From contig CAZHYQ010000012.1 of NCBI GenBank assembly GCA_964536805.1, positions 17,251 through 81,250 of the forward strand: DNA of 64,000 nt, given 5' to 3'. This DNA is from Longilinea sp964536805. GTDB taxonomy: Bacteria > Chloroflexota > Anaerolineae > Anaerolineales > Anaerolineaceae. A program made the position numbers and the translations under genes. Below the pieces are notes generated by a model. The model had not been told where the DNA came from. It was given only the letters and a program-made list of their open reading frames with translations, and ran no database searches. The stretch's first letter is position 1. Each line of letters begins with the position of its first letter. Shown here piece by piece: positions 25,792 through 34,600 of this stretch.

Positions 25792-26418
25792 ATGAAAAAA
25801 TCTCTCATTCTACTCCCCATCCTCCTCATCCTCGCCGCCTGTGCAGCGCAACCCCCAGCCACCCCCGACCTGACCGAACGCGTCCATGGCACCCTGACGG
25901 CCTTGGCACAAACTGCTCCCCAGGCCACGGATACGCCGCAGCCTGTACCGCCCACCGCCACCCAGGCGCCCGCGCTCTCGCTCGACCTTCTGGCCAACGG
26001 CAGCTACACCTCGCCGGATTGGGGCGAGTTTCAGTTGACAAACGGCATTTATTACCGCACCCCGCCCACCTCGCAGGAGTCGCAGTCAGCCTATACCACC
26101 CGCATGCTGGATACCGTCCTGTACGGCGATCTCAATTCAGACGGCGTCCCGGACGCGCTGGTATTTCTGGTCACCCAAAGCGGCGGCACAGGCAATTTTA
26201 TCGAAATGGCAGCTGTCCTGAATCAGGATGGCAGCCCCAGCAACGTTTCCACGTTGTACCTGGGCGACCGTGTCATCGTCGAGTCCGGGACAATACAGGA
26301 CGGCCTGATCACGCTGCAAATGCGCGTGCAAGGGCCTAATGACGGCATGTGCTGCCCCAGCCAGAGCGTCACCTGGACCTTTCGCCTGGAGGACGGCCAA
26401 CTGGTCAAGCTCTCTTGA
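25792..26418 (+). CDS. Lipoprotein with Pro/Thr linker
   Basis: 208 residues. Signal peptide with lipobox ILAAC (Cys17), then a Pro/Thr/Ala linker to about residue 62. The globular domain contains LYGDLNSDGVPDALVFL, a calcium-binding-like DxNxDG repeat as found in FG-GAP/VCBS-type proteins. It ends GMCCPSQSVTWTFRLEDGQ. This class is frequent in Chloroflexota, with no known function. A fragment of a related gene survives at 31210-31269. A long hairpin lies downstream at 26586-26622. Confidence 0.82.
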   Translation: MKKSLILLPILLILAACAAQPPATPDLTERVHGTLTALAQTAPQATDTPQPVPPTATQAPALSLDLLANGSYTSPDWGEFQLTNGIYYRTPPTSQESQSAYTTRMLDTVLYGDLNSDGVPDALVFLVTQSGGTGNFIEMAAVLNQDGSPSNVSTLYLGDRVIVESGTIQDGLITLQMRVQGPNDGMCCPSQSVTWTFRLEDGQLVKLS

Positions 26419-26585
26419 GGACCGTCGTCATGATCAACCGAAAGGATCACGCGGATAGGGTGCGCTTCGACCGGACCACGTGAAGGTGGGCAATAGCGCA
26501 CCAGTTTTAACCGAGCACGTACCAAAGGCTGATAAAGATTATCCTCCTTTACCAGCTCATGCAGCATATTCATACCTATTTACCT

Positions 26586-26622
26586 AAGACAAGCGCCCCC
26601 TATCATGTGGGGCGCTTGTCTT
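26586..26622. terminator. Strong hairpin, probable terminator, after the lipoprotein gene
   Basis: AAGACAAGCGCCCC and GGGGCGCTTGTCTT form a perfect 14-bp stem with a nine-base loop. The T content is inside the stem foot (GTCTTATCCT), so termination efficiency is uncertain. Confidence 0.6.
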
Positions 26623-26697
26623 ATCCTGACCTCTATCTCTCAGCCCGTTTGATTCAGATGAAGGGACCATTATGCCGACATGCGTGAGGATCAGCGT

Positions 26698-28671
26698 ATG
26701 TGCACAAGTTTATCTGCCAGTATAATTAATGGGATGTCCGATTCCGCGATCAAAACACAGCAGAGTAAGGGGAATAATAGCGAATTCGCCTGGAATCATA
26801 CAACCATTCGCGAGGCTATTTTGGTATTGGAGCAGGCGCGCGCCGGCGGAGATGCGGAGAATATAGGCGCAGCCATCCTTCAACTGGCGCACCTGCATTT
26901 TCGTCAGGGACGCTACAACCAGACGCAGAACCTGGCTGCCGAAATACTGCGCGATGCCTCGCCCAATTCTCCCTGGCGCTGTGATGCGCTGAGAATGCTT
27001 GGCAACTGCGCTGCTGAGTTGGGCGATCCCATTGCGGCTGAGAATTATTACCACCAGGCCATGGACCTGGCCCGCCAGCTAGATTATCGTTATGCTCTCT
27101 ATAAATGCTTGCACAGTCTGGCAACCAATATCTACTGGCCGCGCGGGCAGTATGATTTGTGTCTGGCCGCCGGGAAGGAGGCGCTCGCCCAGGCCCAATC
27201 GTTGGATTTGACCGAGGAGTTATGGTTTCCGCTTTCCGATATCGCCTGGGTCTATTGGAGCACTGGCCAGCGCGCTCTCGCTGCTGAGATTGCCGAACAA
27301 ATGCAGTCAGTGACATCTCCCGATTCATTGGGGGACGGGTTTACCTGCTGCCTGAAAGCCGGGCAAGTGGAACCAGGCGAAGATTATCTGTCCCGGGTTA
27401 TGCCGTTGTATGAACGCGCGCGCTCGATCGCTGAAGCGAGCGGCGATCCGGGATTGAACATTGAAGTGCGCATCGGGTTGTGCCGTGCTTATCGTCAGGT
27501 TCGGGATTTCTCAACCGCGCTGCTTTGGGCTGAAGACGCGGTAGCCGTCAGCACCCGTTTGAACTACCGCCAATTTCAAGCGGTTACCCTGATCGAACGC
27601 GGGCGTACCTTTATTGAACTGGGAAGTTTCTCAAGTGCGGAGGCCGACTTTGACCTCGCATTGAACTTAGCGGTCAAGCTGCGCGCCAATTACGATCAGG
27701 CTCGTGCCTTGCTTTACCTGGCAATTCTTTCACCCTTGCAAAACCTGCCGCAGGCTGGCGCTTTGTGCCAGCAAGCCATTCGCCTGATTCGGGAAAACGG
27801 GTATGGTTTTTTACTTGACCAGGAACGAACGCTGGTACTGCCCTGGATCGCAAAGATGGTGAATACCCGTGACCCGGTTTTGTCTGAGGCCAGCTCGATT
27901 CTCTTAGAGGATCTCATGCGTCAGCCCCCGGCGCCGCTTCAGATCAGATCGCTGGGAGATTTTACCCTCAAGGTCGGATCCCAACAGGCTGCCAAAGAGG
28001 GTTTACGCCAGCGGCGCGCGGGTGAACTGCTGGCGCTGCTTCTCTCGAGTCCGGGCTACACTCTTTCAGCCGGGCAGGTCAGCGAGTTGATGTGCCCGGA
28101 GAAAGACCCCTGCGCCGGCGTAGATTTTTATCATCACGCTATTTCGGCGCTGCGCCATCTGCTTGAACCCGACCTGCCTGACCGGCGTTTTCTCAGCCGC
28201 TATTTGGCGGTAAGCGAGGAACGCATCACTTTACAGATTCCACCTGGTTCCAGAATTGACTTTCTTGAATTTGAGCAGCATATTCAACAAAAAGAATGGC
28301 AGCAGGGCGTCACGCTTTATCAGGGCGAATTTCTTCCCGGCTACCGATACGCGGATTGGAGCATTCCACTGCGCCAACAGTTGGCCGATCAGTTTGAGCA
28401 GGCTCTGGTGGCGCTGGCCGCGGAACGATTGTCCGCCGGTGAGGCGGCAGAATGTTTAACCCTGGCACAACGCGCGCTGGCGAATAATCCGTGGCACGAG
28501 CAAGCGGTTGCATTGGGCATGCGCGCAGCCCTGCAATTGGATGACCGTGTTACCGCGCTCAAGTTATACCAGCGGCTGGAAAAAAAGCTTGATCAGGATC
28601 TTGGCATTGCGCCTCAGACCCAACTTCAACAACTTTATAGCGAGATCCGAAAACCTTTCAGCGGAAAATAG
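26698..28671 (+). CDS. TPR protein with C-terminal winged-helix and BTAD domains (SARP-like regulator)
   Basis: 657 residues from the ATG at 26698 (GAGGA seven bases ahead; an ATG at 26680 lacks this). Residues ~40-410 are TPR-like helical repeats (AAILQLAHLHFRQGRYNQ, AENYYHQAMDLARQL, FDLALNLAVKL). Then comes an OmpR-type winged helix starting IRSLGDFTLKV, with RQRRAGELLALLLSSPG, and finally a BTAD domain (TLYQGEFLPGY...DWSIPLRQQLADQFEQALVALA...CLTLAQRALANNPWHEQAV). The usual SARP order (wHTH-BTAD first) is inverted: TPRs lead. It probably activates transcription in response to a ligand sensed by the TPRs. A terminator follows, then a small gene and a secreted beta-helix gene. Confidence 0.9.
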   Translation: MCTSLSASIINGMSDSAIKTQQSKGNNSEFAWNHTTIREAILVLEQARAGGDAENIGAAILQLAHLHFRQGRYNQTQNLAAEILRDASPNSPWRCDALRMLGNCAAELGDPIAAENYYHQAMDLARQLDYRYALYKCLHSLATNIYWPRGQYDLCLAAGKEALAQAQSLDLTEELWFPLSDIAWVYWSTGQRALAAEIAEQMQSVTSPDSLGDGFTCCLKAGQVEPGEDYLSRVMPLYERARSIAEASGDPGLNIEVRIGLCRAYRQVRDFSTALLWAEDAVAVSTRLNYRQFQAVTLIERGRTFIELGSFSSAEADFDLALNLAVKLRANYDQARALLYLAILSPLQNLPQAGALCQQAIRLIRENGYGFLLDQERTLVLPWIAKMVNTRDPVLSEASSILLEDLMRQPPAPLQIRSLGDFTLKVGSQQAAKEGLRQRRAGELLALLLSSPGYTLSAGQVSELMCPEKDPCAGVDFYHHAISALRHLLEPDLPDRRFLSRYLAVSEERITLQIPPGSRIDFLEFEQHIQQKEWQQGVTLYQGEFLPGYRYADWSIPLRQQLADQFEQALVALAAERLSAGEAAECLTLAQRALANNPWHEQAVALGMRAALQLDDRVTALKLYQRLEKKLDQDLGIAPQTQLQQLYSEIRKPFSGK

Positions 28672-28698
28672 AAAACGTCTGAATTCACACCATAAATA

Positions 28699-28738
28699 GA
28701 TGGATTGAGAGCCGTCTGGCTTTCAAATCCATCTTTTT
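28699..28738 (+). terminator. Rho-independent terminator after the BTAD regulator gene
   Basis: GATGGATT pairs with AAATCCATC, with an inner GAGCC/GGCT stem, followed by five T. Confidence 0.75.
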
Positions 28739-28822
28739 GATTTAAGTGTCTTTTTGAAAATCAACCATGATTGGCAATGATTTGGCAAACCAATTGCGTA
28801 AAGTTATTTTATCGGAGAGAAA

Positions 28823-29038
28823 ATGCGATCTTTTAAGACATTCATCCTGCATTTGTACACAGATACTGAATCGCACAATCAAATCTGCGGTGAACTTCGA
28901 GCTCTGCCGAACCGTAAAAAATACGCTTTCAAAAACGGATCAGAACTGCTCCTATTGATTCACCAACTGGCAAATGAAGAGCCGGAGGTTTTGCCATTAA
29001 AAGAAGCGCCGGATGAAAACGATTCAGATTTAGGTTAA
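28823..29038 (+). CDS. 71-residue hypothetical protein
   Basis: MRSFKTFILHLYTDTESHNQ opens a compact domain ending in a helix GSELLLLIHQLANEE and an acidic tail. GGAGAG lies just upstream of the ATG. The opening resembles short Chloroflexota proteins with an F-x-L-x-x-Y-T-D pattern followed by a stretch ending in -F-x-x-x-x-ELL-LL, which often sit beside regulators or secreted proteins; I know no function. It lies between the BTAD regulator and a secreted beta-helix gene, 54 bp ahead of the latter, and may be co-transcribed with it. Confidence 0.68.
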   Translation: MRSFKTFILHLYTDTESHNQICGELRALPNRKKYAFKNGSELLLLIHQLANEEPEVLPLKEAPDENDSDLG

Positions 29039-29092
29039 GAAACCAAGAATACCATTTGTATTCACCCTCATTCTAATTTTGGGAGAAACGAA

Positions 29093-30877
29093 ATGAAAAA
29101 TTCCACATGCATGTTCAGGATATTGCTGCGCTGGTTGATTTTGCCGGTCTTTTTGGTCGGAAGCCTGTTCACCGCCCAAACAGCGCGGGCTGCAGGGCCC
29201 TGTACAGTAGGCTCGACACATTCCGGCCTCATCACAGCCGATGAAAGCTGGTGCGCGGGTGGCGATAATACCCATTATCTGACCAACGACGTCTATGTTC
29301 AGCCTGGCGTAACCTTGACGATCGAAGCCGGGGTTACAGTCGATTCGACAGTTGATGCCTGGTCAAAGTCTCTGGTCGTTAGAGGCCATTTGGACATTAA
29401 CGGAACATCTGCCCAGCCAGTCTTACTGACCCGCTCATACAATTATCCAAGCCAAAACTGGGGCGGCTTGTTTTTCGATGGTTCTCAGGGCGACGGCAGC
29501 GGCATGATCCATTACGCCACAATCACGCATGCTGGCTCCAGCTTCCTTCCACCAGGTTGCGAGGGGACCTGTGGCAACGGACAAACGGCAGTGTTTGTTA
29601 AGAACGTGTCGCAAGGCAAACAGGTTACCATCGATCATTCCACCATCACCGACAATGTCGCCAAAGGCTTGTTTGTGGTTGATAGCACTGTCAACGTGAC
29701 CCACTCATCCTTCAGTCTAAATAAATATCCCATCTGGATTGGTGGTGCTGCCTCGATTGTTACCTATTCGGATAACACATTTTTCAATAATGCTTATCCA
29801 TACTACTACCAGTATAACTATACCATTCAGGAAGACTCGATTTTTCTCGAACGTGACGCGTTGATGGGGCAGGATTTCAGTCTGCCAGCCCAAAATGGCC
29901 TCGATGCTTATGTCTATTTTTGGGGTGCCACAATTCCGCAGGGAACAACGATGACTGTGCAGCCCGGGGTGACCTTGCACACGGAGTGGGCCAATTATTT
30001 GAGCGTTCGAGGACAGTTGGATGCGGTGGGTACACCGGCGCTACCCATCCATTTCAGCAGCATACCCCGCCCAGATCCGAACACCATTCTATACTGGGCC
30101 GGGTTATATTTCGACGGCGCGGATGGCGAAGGTAACGGTATGATCAGCCATGCCATCATTGAAAACGGCGGTTCGAATGGGCTCCCGCCGGACTGCGAGG
30201 GAACCTGCGGCACCGCCCAAACCGCGTTGTTTGTGAAGGATCTTCCAACAGATAAACCGTTGAGTATTACCGATACAACTATTCAGGAAAGCCTGGGGAA
30301 GGGATTGTTTGTGGTCGACAGTCCTACGCTGCAGTTTACTAATAACCTGATTACAGGAGGTCGCCATGGGATCGATCTTGCGTCTAATTTGACGGTCAGC
30401 AATCTGGTTTTGACCGACCAATTAAAGGATGCCGTGATTGTTGAAGGCGGATATACCGTGGATGCGCGCCACCTGACCATTGTCCGCGCGGGTCAAAGTG
30501 GTTTCCATGTCTACGCCAATGGAATCGGCCAGTTAAGAAATTCGATCCTCAGTCAAAATGTTCTGGCTGTTTGGGCGGATGCCAATGGGCAGGCGAATCT
30601 GGATACTAATCTGGCGGATGGTAACACAGCCTTAATGAGCGGGTCGGGGACGGTGATTAACACCATTCAGGCTCCTGCCGCGTTTGAGGCGGATGGATAT
30701 CATATTCAAACCATCTCTGGCGCCGTTGGGAAGGGTCTGCCCGGACTTGCCGCGGTGGATATTGACGGCGATGTGCGACCAGACCCGGCAGGCACCCGAC
30801 CTGACCTGGGTGCAGATGAAATACCCGTGGGCAATTTCTATCAGTTCATACCCTTCGTGATGAGAGCTGCACCTTGA
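29093..30877 (+). CDS. Secreted parallel beta-helix protein with choice-of-anchor Q-type end
   Basis: 594 residues. Signal peptide with cleavage near TARA/AGP. Two similar ~270-residue halves each open with a (V)TLTIEAGVTV or MTVQPGVTLH strand, a SLVVRGHLDINGT or LSVRGQLDAVGT step, WGGLFFDG or WAGLYFDGA and a PPxCEGTCG-xxQTA loop. This is the layout of beta-helix repeats. The C-terminus carries IDGDVRPDP then RPDLGADEI, as in choice-of-anchor Q proteins, and ends in FYQFIPFVMRAAP, a variant of the LPLI-R motif. Probably extracellular; ligand unknown. GGGAG lies upstream of the ATG. Confidence 0.84.
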   Translation: MKNSTCMFRILLRWLILPVFLVGSLFTAQTARAAGPCTVGSTHSGLITADESWCAGGDNTHYLTNDVYVQPGVTLTIEAGVTVDSTVDAWSKSLVVRGHLDINGTSAQPVLLTRSYNYPSQNWGGLFFDGSQGDGSGMIHYATITHAGSSFLPPGCEGTCGNGQTAVFVKNVSQGKQVTIDHSTITDNVAKGLFVVDSTVNVTHSSFSLNKYPIWIGGAASIVTYSDNTFFNNAYPYYYQYNYTIQEDSIFLERDALMGQDFSLPAQNGLDAYVYFWGATIPQGTTMTVQPGVTLHTEWANYLSVRGQLDAVGTPALPIHFSSIPRPDPNTILYWAGLYFDGADGEGNGMISHAIIENGGSNGLPPDCEGTCGTAQTALFVKDLPTDKPLSITDTTIQESLGKGLFVVDSPTLQFTNNLITGGRHGIDLASNLTVSNLVLTDQLKDAVIVEGGYTVDARHLTIVRAGQSGFHVYANGIGQLRNSILSQNVLAVWADANGQANLDTNLADGNTALMSGSGTVINTIQAPAAFEADGYHIQTISGAVGKGLPGLAAVDIDGDVRPDPAGTRPDLGADEIPVGNFYQFIPFVMRAAP

Positions 30878-31598
30878 GAATTGGACCTTTGTGCCAACCG
30901 GAACGCCTGACCACTGAAGGTTGTCTGGATATAATTGAACGGGAGCTGTGGTTCAATTACACCTTTCGGCATAAGATTGGCCTCATGGGTTATTACCCCT
31001 GACGGATTTTTAAATTCTTTGTATCCTGCAGCGCCTACCAGGTTTGGGGGCGCTGCTGGGTTATTTGGCATGATACCTTTATATGCCCATCACCTATGAA
31101 TTATCCCTTGGCGGCTTGATTAATGATGGATCAGCCAGCCCTCGCTTGAGCGAACCAGGAGCGTCCGTTCGCGCCGAACTGCATGGTTTGCGGAATTAAG
31201 TACCATCCAAACCAGAGTGTCACCTTGACTTTCCGGTTGGAAGACGGCCAGCCGGTCAAAACATCATAGCTCGAGGGTTATTTGACGGGGGGGAAAATGC
31301 AGGCTAAGGGGGAGATTTATCTTGCGTGCCGCCAAAGTTTTCAATAAACAAGCACCTTGGATTTGCGCTACAATGGATTAGTCTCGACCCAGCCAGCAAA
31401 AATCGATCCCTGCAGTAATAAAGAACTGATTTAACTCCTCGAAAACCGGAAACTTCGGGCACAACATCCATTCGGCTGCCATTTCCTGTTTATTTCCGGT
31501 GGGTGACTCGCCAGCCTGAGCGCGTGGCGTCTGAACCTACCGGTACGGCAGCAGTTGAAAAACCATTTTAAAACCTGAGAATCGACAGGAGGAGCACT
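30878..31598. other. 720-bp stretch without an intact gene
   Basis: Contains a short inverted repeat CAGCGCC/GGCGCTG near 31029-31055 without a T run, and a decayed lipoprotein 3' end at 31210-31269. No other coding signal with a plausible ribosome binding site was found on either strand. The nitroreductase gene at 31599 has AGGAGG just upstream. Confidence 0.6.
31210..31269 (+). pseudogene. Fragment of a lipoprotein gene related to 25792-26418
   Basis: The frame reads NQSVTLTFRLEDGQPVKTS then stop, matching SQSVTWTFRLEDGQLVKLS at the C-terminus of the 25792-26418 lipoprotein, with the stop at a comparable place. A Cys-containing stretch just upstream (MVCG) may correspond to GMCC, but the frame is interrupted by TAA at 31198-31200. 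No start or signal peptide is found. It looks like the remains of a second copy. Confidence 0.75.
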
Positions 31599-32084
31599 AT
31601 GGACGCCATTGAAACCATGCGCACGCGCCGAAGCATCCGCCGCTTCCGCGGGGAAGCCATCCCCAGGGTGGATCTGGAGACGATCGTCGACGCAGGCCGG
31701 CTGGCTGCCACGGGCAGCAACCGCCAGCCGTGGGATTTCATCGTGGTGACGGAGCGCGGCATGGTCGCACAGCTCAGCGCGCCCGGTTCGTGGATCGCCG
31801 AGGCATCCGCGCTGATCGTGGTGGTAATGAATCCAGCATCGCGCTGGTGGGTCGAGGACGGCGCGGCGGCCATCGAGAACATGCTGCTGGCCTGCACTGC
31901 CCTGGGGTATGGTTCCTGCTGGGTGGAGGGGGACGTGCAGGCCCACGAAGAAAGCTTCAAAGCCCTGCTGGGCGTGCCGCCGGGGCGGCGACTGATGGCC
32001 ATCCTGCCGGTCGGCCTCCCGGCCGAGGCGCCCGAACCGCAGAAAAAGACGCTGGAGAACGTGCTGCACTGGGAGAAGTTCTAG
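31599..32084 (+). CDS. Nitroreductase family protein
   Basis: 161 residues, the short form of the FMN-dependent nitroreductase family. MRTRRSIRRF is the usual FMN-phosphate-binding Arg cluster. RLAATGSNRQPWDFIVV gives the conserved SNxQPW, and the second half has IENMLLACTALGYGSCWVEG. The C-terminal part is short (LLGVPPGRRLMAILPVGLP). It probably reduces nitro or quinone compounds with NAD(P)H as a homodimer. AGGAGG precedes the ATG. The small zinc-ribbon gene follows after 23 bp. Confidence 0.92.
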   Translation: MDAIETMRTRRSIRRFRGEAIPRVDLETIVDAGRLAATGSNRQPWDFIVVTERGMVAQLSAPGSWIAEASALIVVVMNPASRWWVEDGAAAIENMLLACTALGYGSCWVEGDVQAHEESFKALLGVPPGRRLMAILPVGLPAEAPEPQKKTLENVLHWEKF

Positions 32085-32107
32085 CGCAGCGAAAGGGGAG
32101 ATCAAGC

Positions 32108-32521
32108 ATGGGCGCGGTCAAAGTCAAGACGGAGATGATCGGCCTGGACCGCGGCTATCCCATCACCACCGCCACGCTGTACATCTACTGCGATGCCTGC
32201 GGTTCCTTCGATGTCCGCACGTATATTGAGCCCTCGAAGGTTTTACTGTTGGCGGTCGTCCTGGCGGGTGGCGCGTGGCTGATCCGGCAAAACATCCAGT
32301 GGGTCCTGTGCATCCTACCCCTGGCGCTGCTCTGCCTGGTTCTTTTTCTGCCCTGGAAATTTCCGGATTACCAGTGCCGCAAGTGCGGCAATACCAGAAT
32401 TTCGCATGAGAATTCCTGGAAGTATCCGACCCACGACACAAGCATTCTGGACGTCCCGGAGAACCGGATTCAGAAGGACACCATCGACACGACTTTCGAT
32501 GATTATGACGAGCATCCCTGA
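32108..32521 (+). CDS. Membrane protein with split zinc ribbon
   Basis: 137 residues from the ATG at 32108 (GGGGAG upstream; a much longer frame begins inside the nitroreductase gene but is its shadow). YCDACG near residue 30 and CRKCGN near residue 92 are two Cys-x2-Cys knuckles. They flank a hydrophobic hairpin of two TM segments (about 43-58 and 62-80). If both knuckles bind one zinc, the TM hairpin is inserted in the middle of a zinc ribbon on the cytoplasmic side. The acidic C-terminus is unstructured-looking. Function unknown. Confidence 0.72.
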   Translation: MGAVKVKTEMIGLDRGYPITTATLYIYCDACGSFDVRTYIEPSKVLLLAVVLAGGAWLIRQNIQWVLCILPLALLCLVLFLPWKFPDYQCRKCGNTRISHENSWKYPTHDTSILDVPENRIQKDTIDTTFDDYDEHP

Positions 32522-32643
32522 AAGGCGAGGTGGATCGCCACTCGCCTTCTGAAGTTCAAACAGGGGTTCAATTCCAATATGATTTAAGTTCATTCCAAAC
32601 AAATTTTGCCTGAGTATTGTGAGTCCTCAATGGAGGTTGTTTG

Positions 32644-33162
32644 ATGAGTCTGTGGCTTCAGGCTGTGACGTGGGCATTGGAAAGCGGCGATTATAAAAAG
32701 GTGCGGGTTAACCTTTTACCTATGGCACCCATCCCCATGCCAGGCTGCCTGTATCGGGAACTTGAATTCGCCGAGCATAAATGCCGCGATATCGCGAAGG
32801 ACCCGTTCTTCCCACTCCGCTATCTGTGGCTGATGGAAGGACATGAGCAAGGATTGCTTAACCTCAGTCCATTGGGCCGCTCCTTCTACCACCCGGAAAT
32901 ACTGCTGGAAATGTGGACGCGGGCAATGACGGATGACGATTACCGGCAGGAATGTGAGTCCACGGGAATTCAGTTTGACCGGACTGAAAAGGCGTTAAAA
33001 CTGGAGGTGGGCTGGATCTATATCGGGGAACAGTTCGTCGAAGATTTCCTGGAGGTCGAAAAGACGCTGGGAATCGAGCTGTTGTTCCCGAACCCGCCAG
33101 ACGGTGAGGGTCAGCCTGCATTCCAGCAGTTCAAGCAACGCAAATCGCGCGGATCGAGGTAG
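32644..33162 (+). CDS. Hypothetical protein
   Basis: 172 residues from the ATG at 32644, with GGAGG seven bases ahead. Mixed alpha/beta composition: SLWLQAVTWALESGDYKKVRVN, then LRYLWLMEGHEQGLLNLSPLGRSFYHPE and VGWIYIGEQFVEDFLEVEKTLG split by linkers. No recognised family, signal peptide or TM segment. Lies alone between the zinc-ribbon protein and the DHFR-like gene. Confidence 0.68.
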   Translation: MSLWLQAVTWALESGDYKKVRVNLLPMAPIPMPGCLYRELEFAEHKCRDIAKDPFFPLRYLWLMEGHEQGLLNLSPLGRSFYHPEILLEMWTRAMTDDDYRQECESTGIQFDRTEKALKLEVGWIYIGEQFVEDFLEVEKTLGIELLFPNPPDGEGQPAFQQFKQRKSRGSR

Positions 33163-33225
33163 CGTCTCGATAAAAAGCCGGGCTATCCTGCGGCCTTCCA
33201 GTTTGGAAGGATGCTGAGTTTCCTG

Positions 33226-33253
33226 TTGCTTAATTGTTGATAATTTGTATAAT
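33226..33253 (+). promoter_or_regulatory. Candidate promoter ahead of the DHFR-like/GNAT pair
   Basis: TTGCTT (33226-33231), 16 bp, then a perfect TATAAT (33248-33253). It would give a ~120-base 5' leader before the ATG at 33381. The -35 match is only 3/6. Confidence 0.4.
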
Positions 33254-33380
33254 ACATCATTCAAGCCCGGCGGCAGGTTGGGATAAGGCCCATCGATCCT
33301 GCCCATTCCCCTGCGCTGCATCGCGGCGCATGTCCACCGGGCGAAACATGTAAATGATTAATAATTATGGAGAACAAACC

Positions 33381-33968
33381 ATGCGAGAGCTGATCGTGGC
33401 TGAATTTATCACCCTGGACGGCGTGATTCAGGCACCCGGCGGCGCGGTTGAAGACACCGATGGCGGTTTTTCGCACGGCGGCTGGACGCTGCCATACTGG
33501 CACGATGACATCGGCGCCCGCTTTTTTCAGGTCATATCCGAGGCCGATGCACTCCTGCTGGGACGCAAGACCTGGCAAATCCACGGCGGCGCGTTCGATC
33601 CGATGGTCGGCGATCCATTTGGCGATGCGATGAATGCCATCCGCAAGTACGTGGTGTCCACCACGTTAACCTCGGCTTCGGCCTGGCGCAATTCAACGCT
33701 CATCTCGGAGCGGGTCAGCGAGAGCGTGCGCCAGCTCAAGCAGCAGCCCGGTAAAAACATCCTGATGGATGGCAGCAGCGTGCTGGTGCAGTCGCTGGCC
33801 CAGGATGACCTGATCGATGAGTATGACCTGCACGTCTACCCCATCGTGTTGGGGGGCGGCAAGCGCATCTTTCCGCCCGGCAAGCGCCTCAACCTCACCC
33901 TGGTGGAAGCCTCGCCGCTTCCGACCGGGGTGGTGTTCCTGCGTTACCGGCGCAAGGCAGTGGAATAA
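33381..33968 (+). CDS. Dihydrofolate reductase-family (RibD C-terminal-like) protein
   Basis: 195 residues from MRELIVAEFITLDG, whose ATG at 33381 has GGAG nine bases ahead. It contains the family's DGVIQAPGG, ADALLLGRKTW and KNILMDGSSVLVQSL segments. The closing strand has DEYDLHVYPIVLGGGKRIF. These stand-alone proteins bind NADP(H) and reduce unidentified substrates. The stop codon overlaps the ATG of the GNAT gene by one base, so the two are translationally coupled. Confidence 0.9.
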   Translation: MRELIVAEFITLDGVIQAPGGAVEDTDGGFSHGGWTLPYWHDDIGARFFQVISEADALLLGRKTWQIHGGAFDPMVGDPFGDAMNAIRKYVVSTTLTSASAWRNSTLISERVSESVRQLKQQPGKNILMDGSSVLVQSLAQDDLIDEYDLHVYPIVLGGGKRIFPPGKRLNLTLVEASPLPTGVVFLRYRRKAVE

Positions 33969-34519
33969 TGTTTCGAGATACGATCGATGAGAATATTGAA
34001 CTTCGCCTACTGGAAGAGCAGCATGCCGAAGCCGTCTACCGCCTGTTGAAGGAGAATCGCAAGCATCTGCAGGCCGAACTGACCTGGCTGACAGACGAAC
34101 TGACCCTTGAGGATGCCAGGGAGTATATTCGCGCCGGGCTTGCCCGCCAGGCCGCCAACAACGGTCTGCGGGCTGGCATCTGGCTGCACGACGAGCTGGC
34201 GGGCATCGCCAGTTTGCATGGCGTGGTGTGGGCGGATCGAAAAGCCAGCCTCGGCTACTGGTTGGGCGAAGCTTATCAAGGCAAGGGGCTGGTCACCAGG
34301 GCTTGCGCCAGCCTGATCAACCACGCCTTTGGCGAACTCGATTTAAACCGCCTGGAAATTCAATGCGACCGCGAAAACCTCCGCAGCCGCAAGGTGGCTG
34401 AACGCTTGGGTTTCACCCTGGAAGGGATTCTGCGCCAGGCGTGGTGGACGCAAGGCCGCTTTGTGGATGAGGCCGTTTATGGGCTACTGAAATCGGAATG
34501 GCATGCCGCGGCAACTTGA
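33968..34519 (+). CDS. GNAT family N-acetyltransferase (RimJ/RimL-like)
   Basis: 183 residues. The N-terminal ELRLLEEQHAEAVYRLLKENR and the acetyl-CoA-binding block YWLGEAYQGKGLVTRACASLINHAF, with the Q-G-K-G pyrophosphate loop, are typical of the RimL class. RLEIQCDRENLRSRKVAERLGF gives the conserved N-x-x-S motif. The substrate may be a protein N-terminus or a small amine. ATG overlaps the stop of the DHFR-like gene (TAATG). Confidence 0.93.
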   Translation: MFRDTIDENIELRLLEEQHAEAVYRLLKENRKHLQAELTWLTDELTLEDAREYIRAGLARQAANNGLRAGIWLHDELAGIASLHGVVWADRKASLGYWLGEAYQGKGLVTRACASLINHAFGELDLNRLEIQCDRENLRSRKVAERLGFTLEGILRQAWWTQGRFVDEAVYGLLKSEWHAAAT

Positions 34520-34600
34520 TTCAGCACGGGTTGGGCTTGCGCAGGGTTTCAGCCTGCCGGCGGCTGAAGATTCGGATTGTGTTTTTGATATACTGAATAA

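Noticed and set aside
31730..32107. Long upstream extension of the zinc-ribbon protein frame
   Set aside because: It overlaps the nitroreductase gene in another frame. The ATG at 32108 has a good ribosome binding site.
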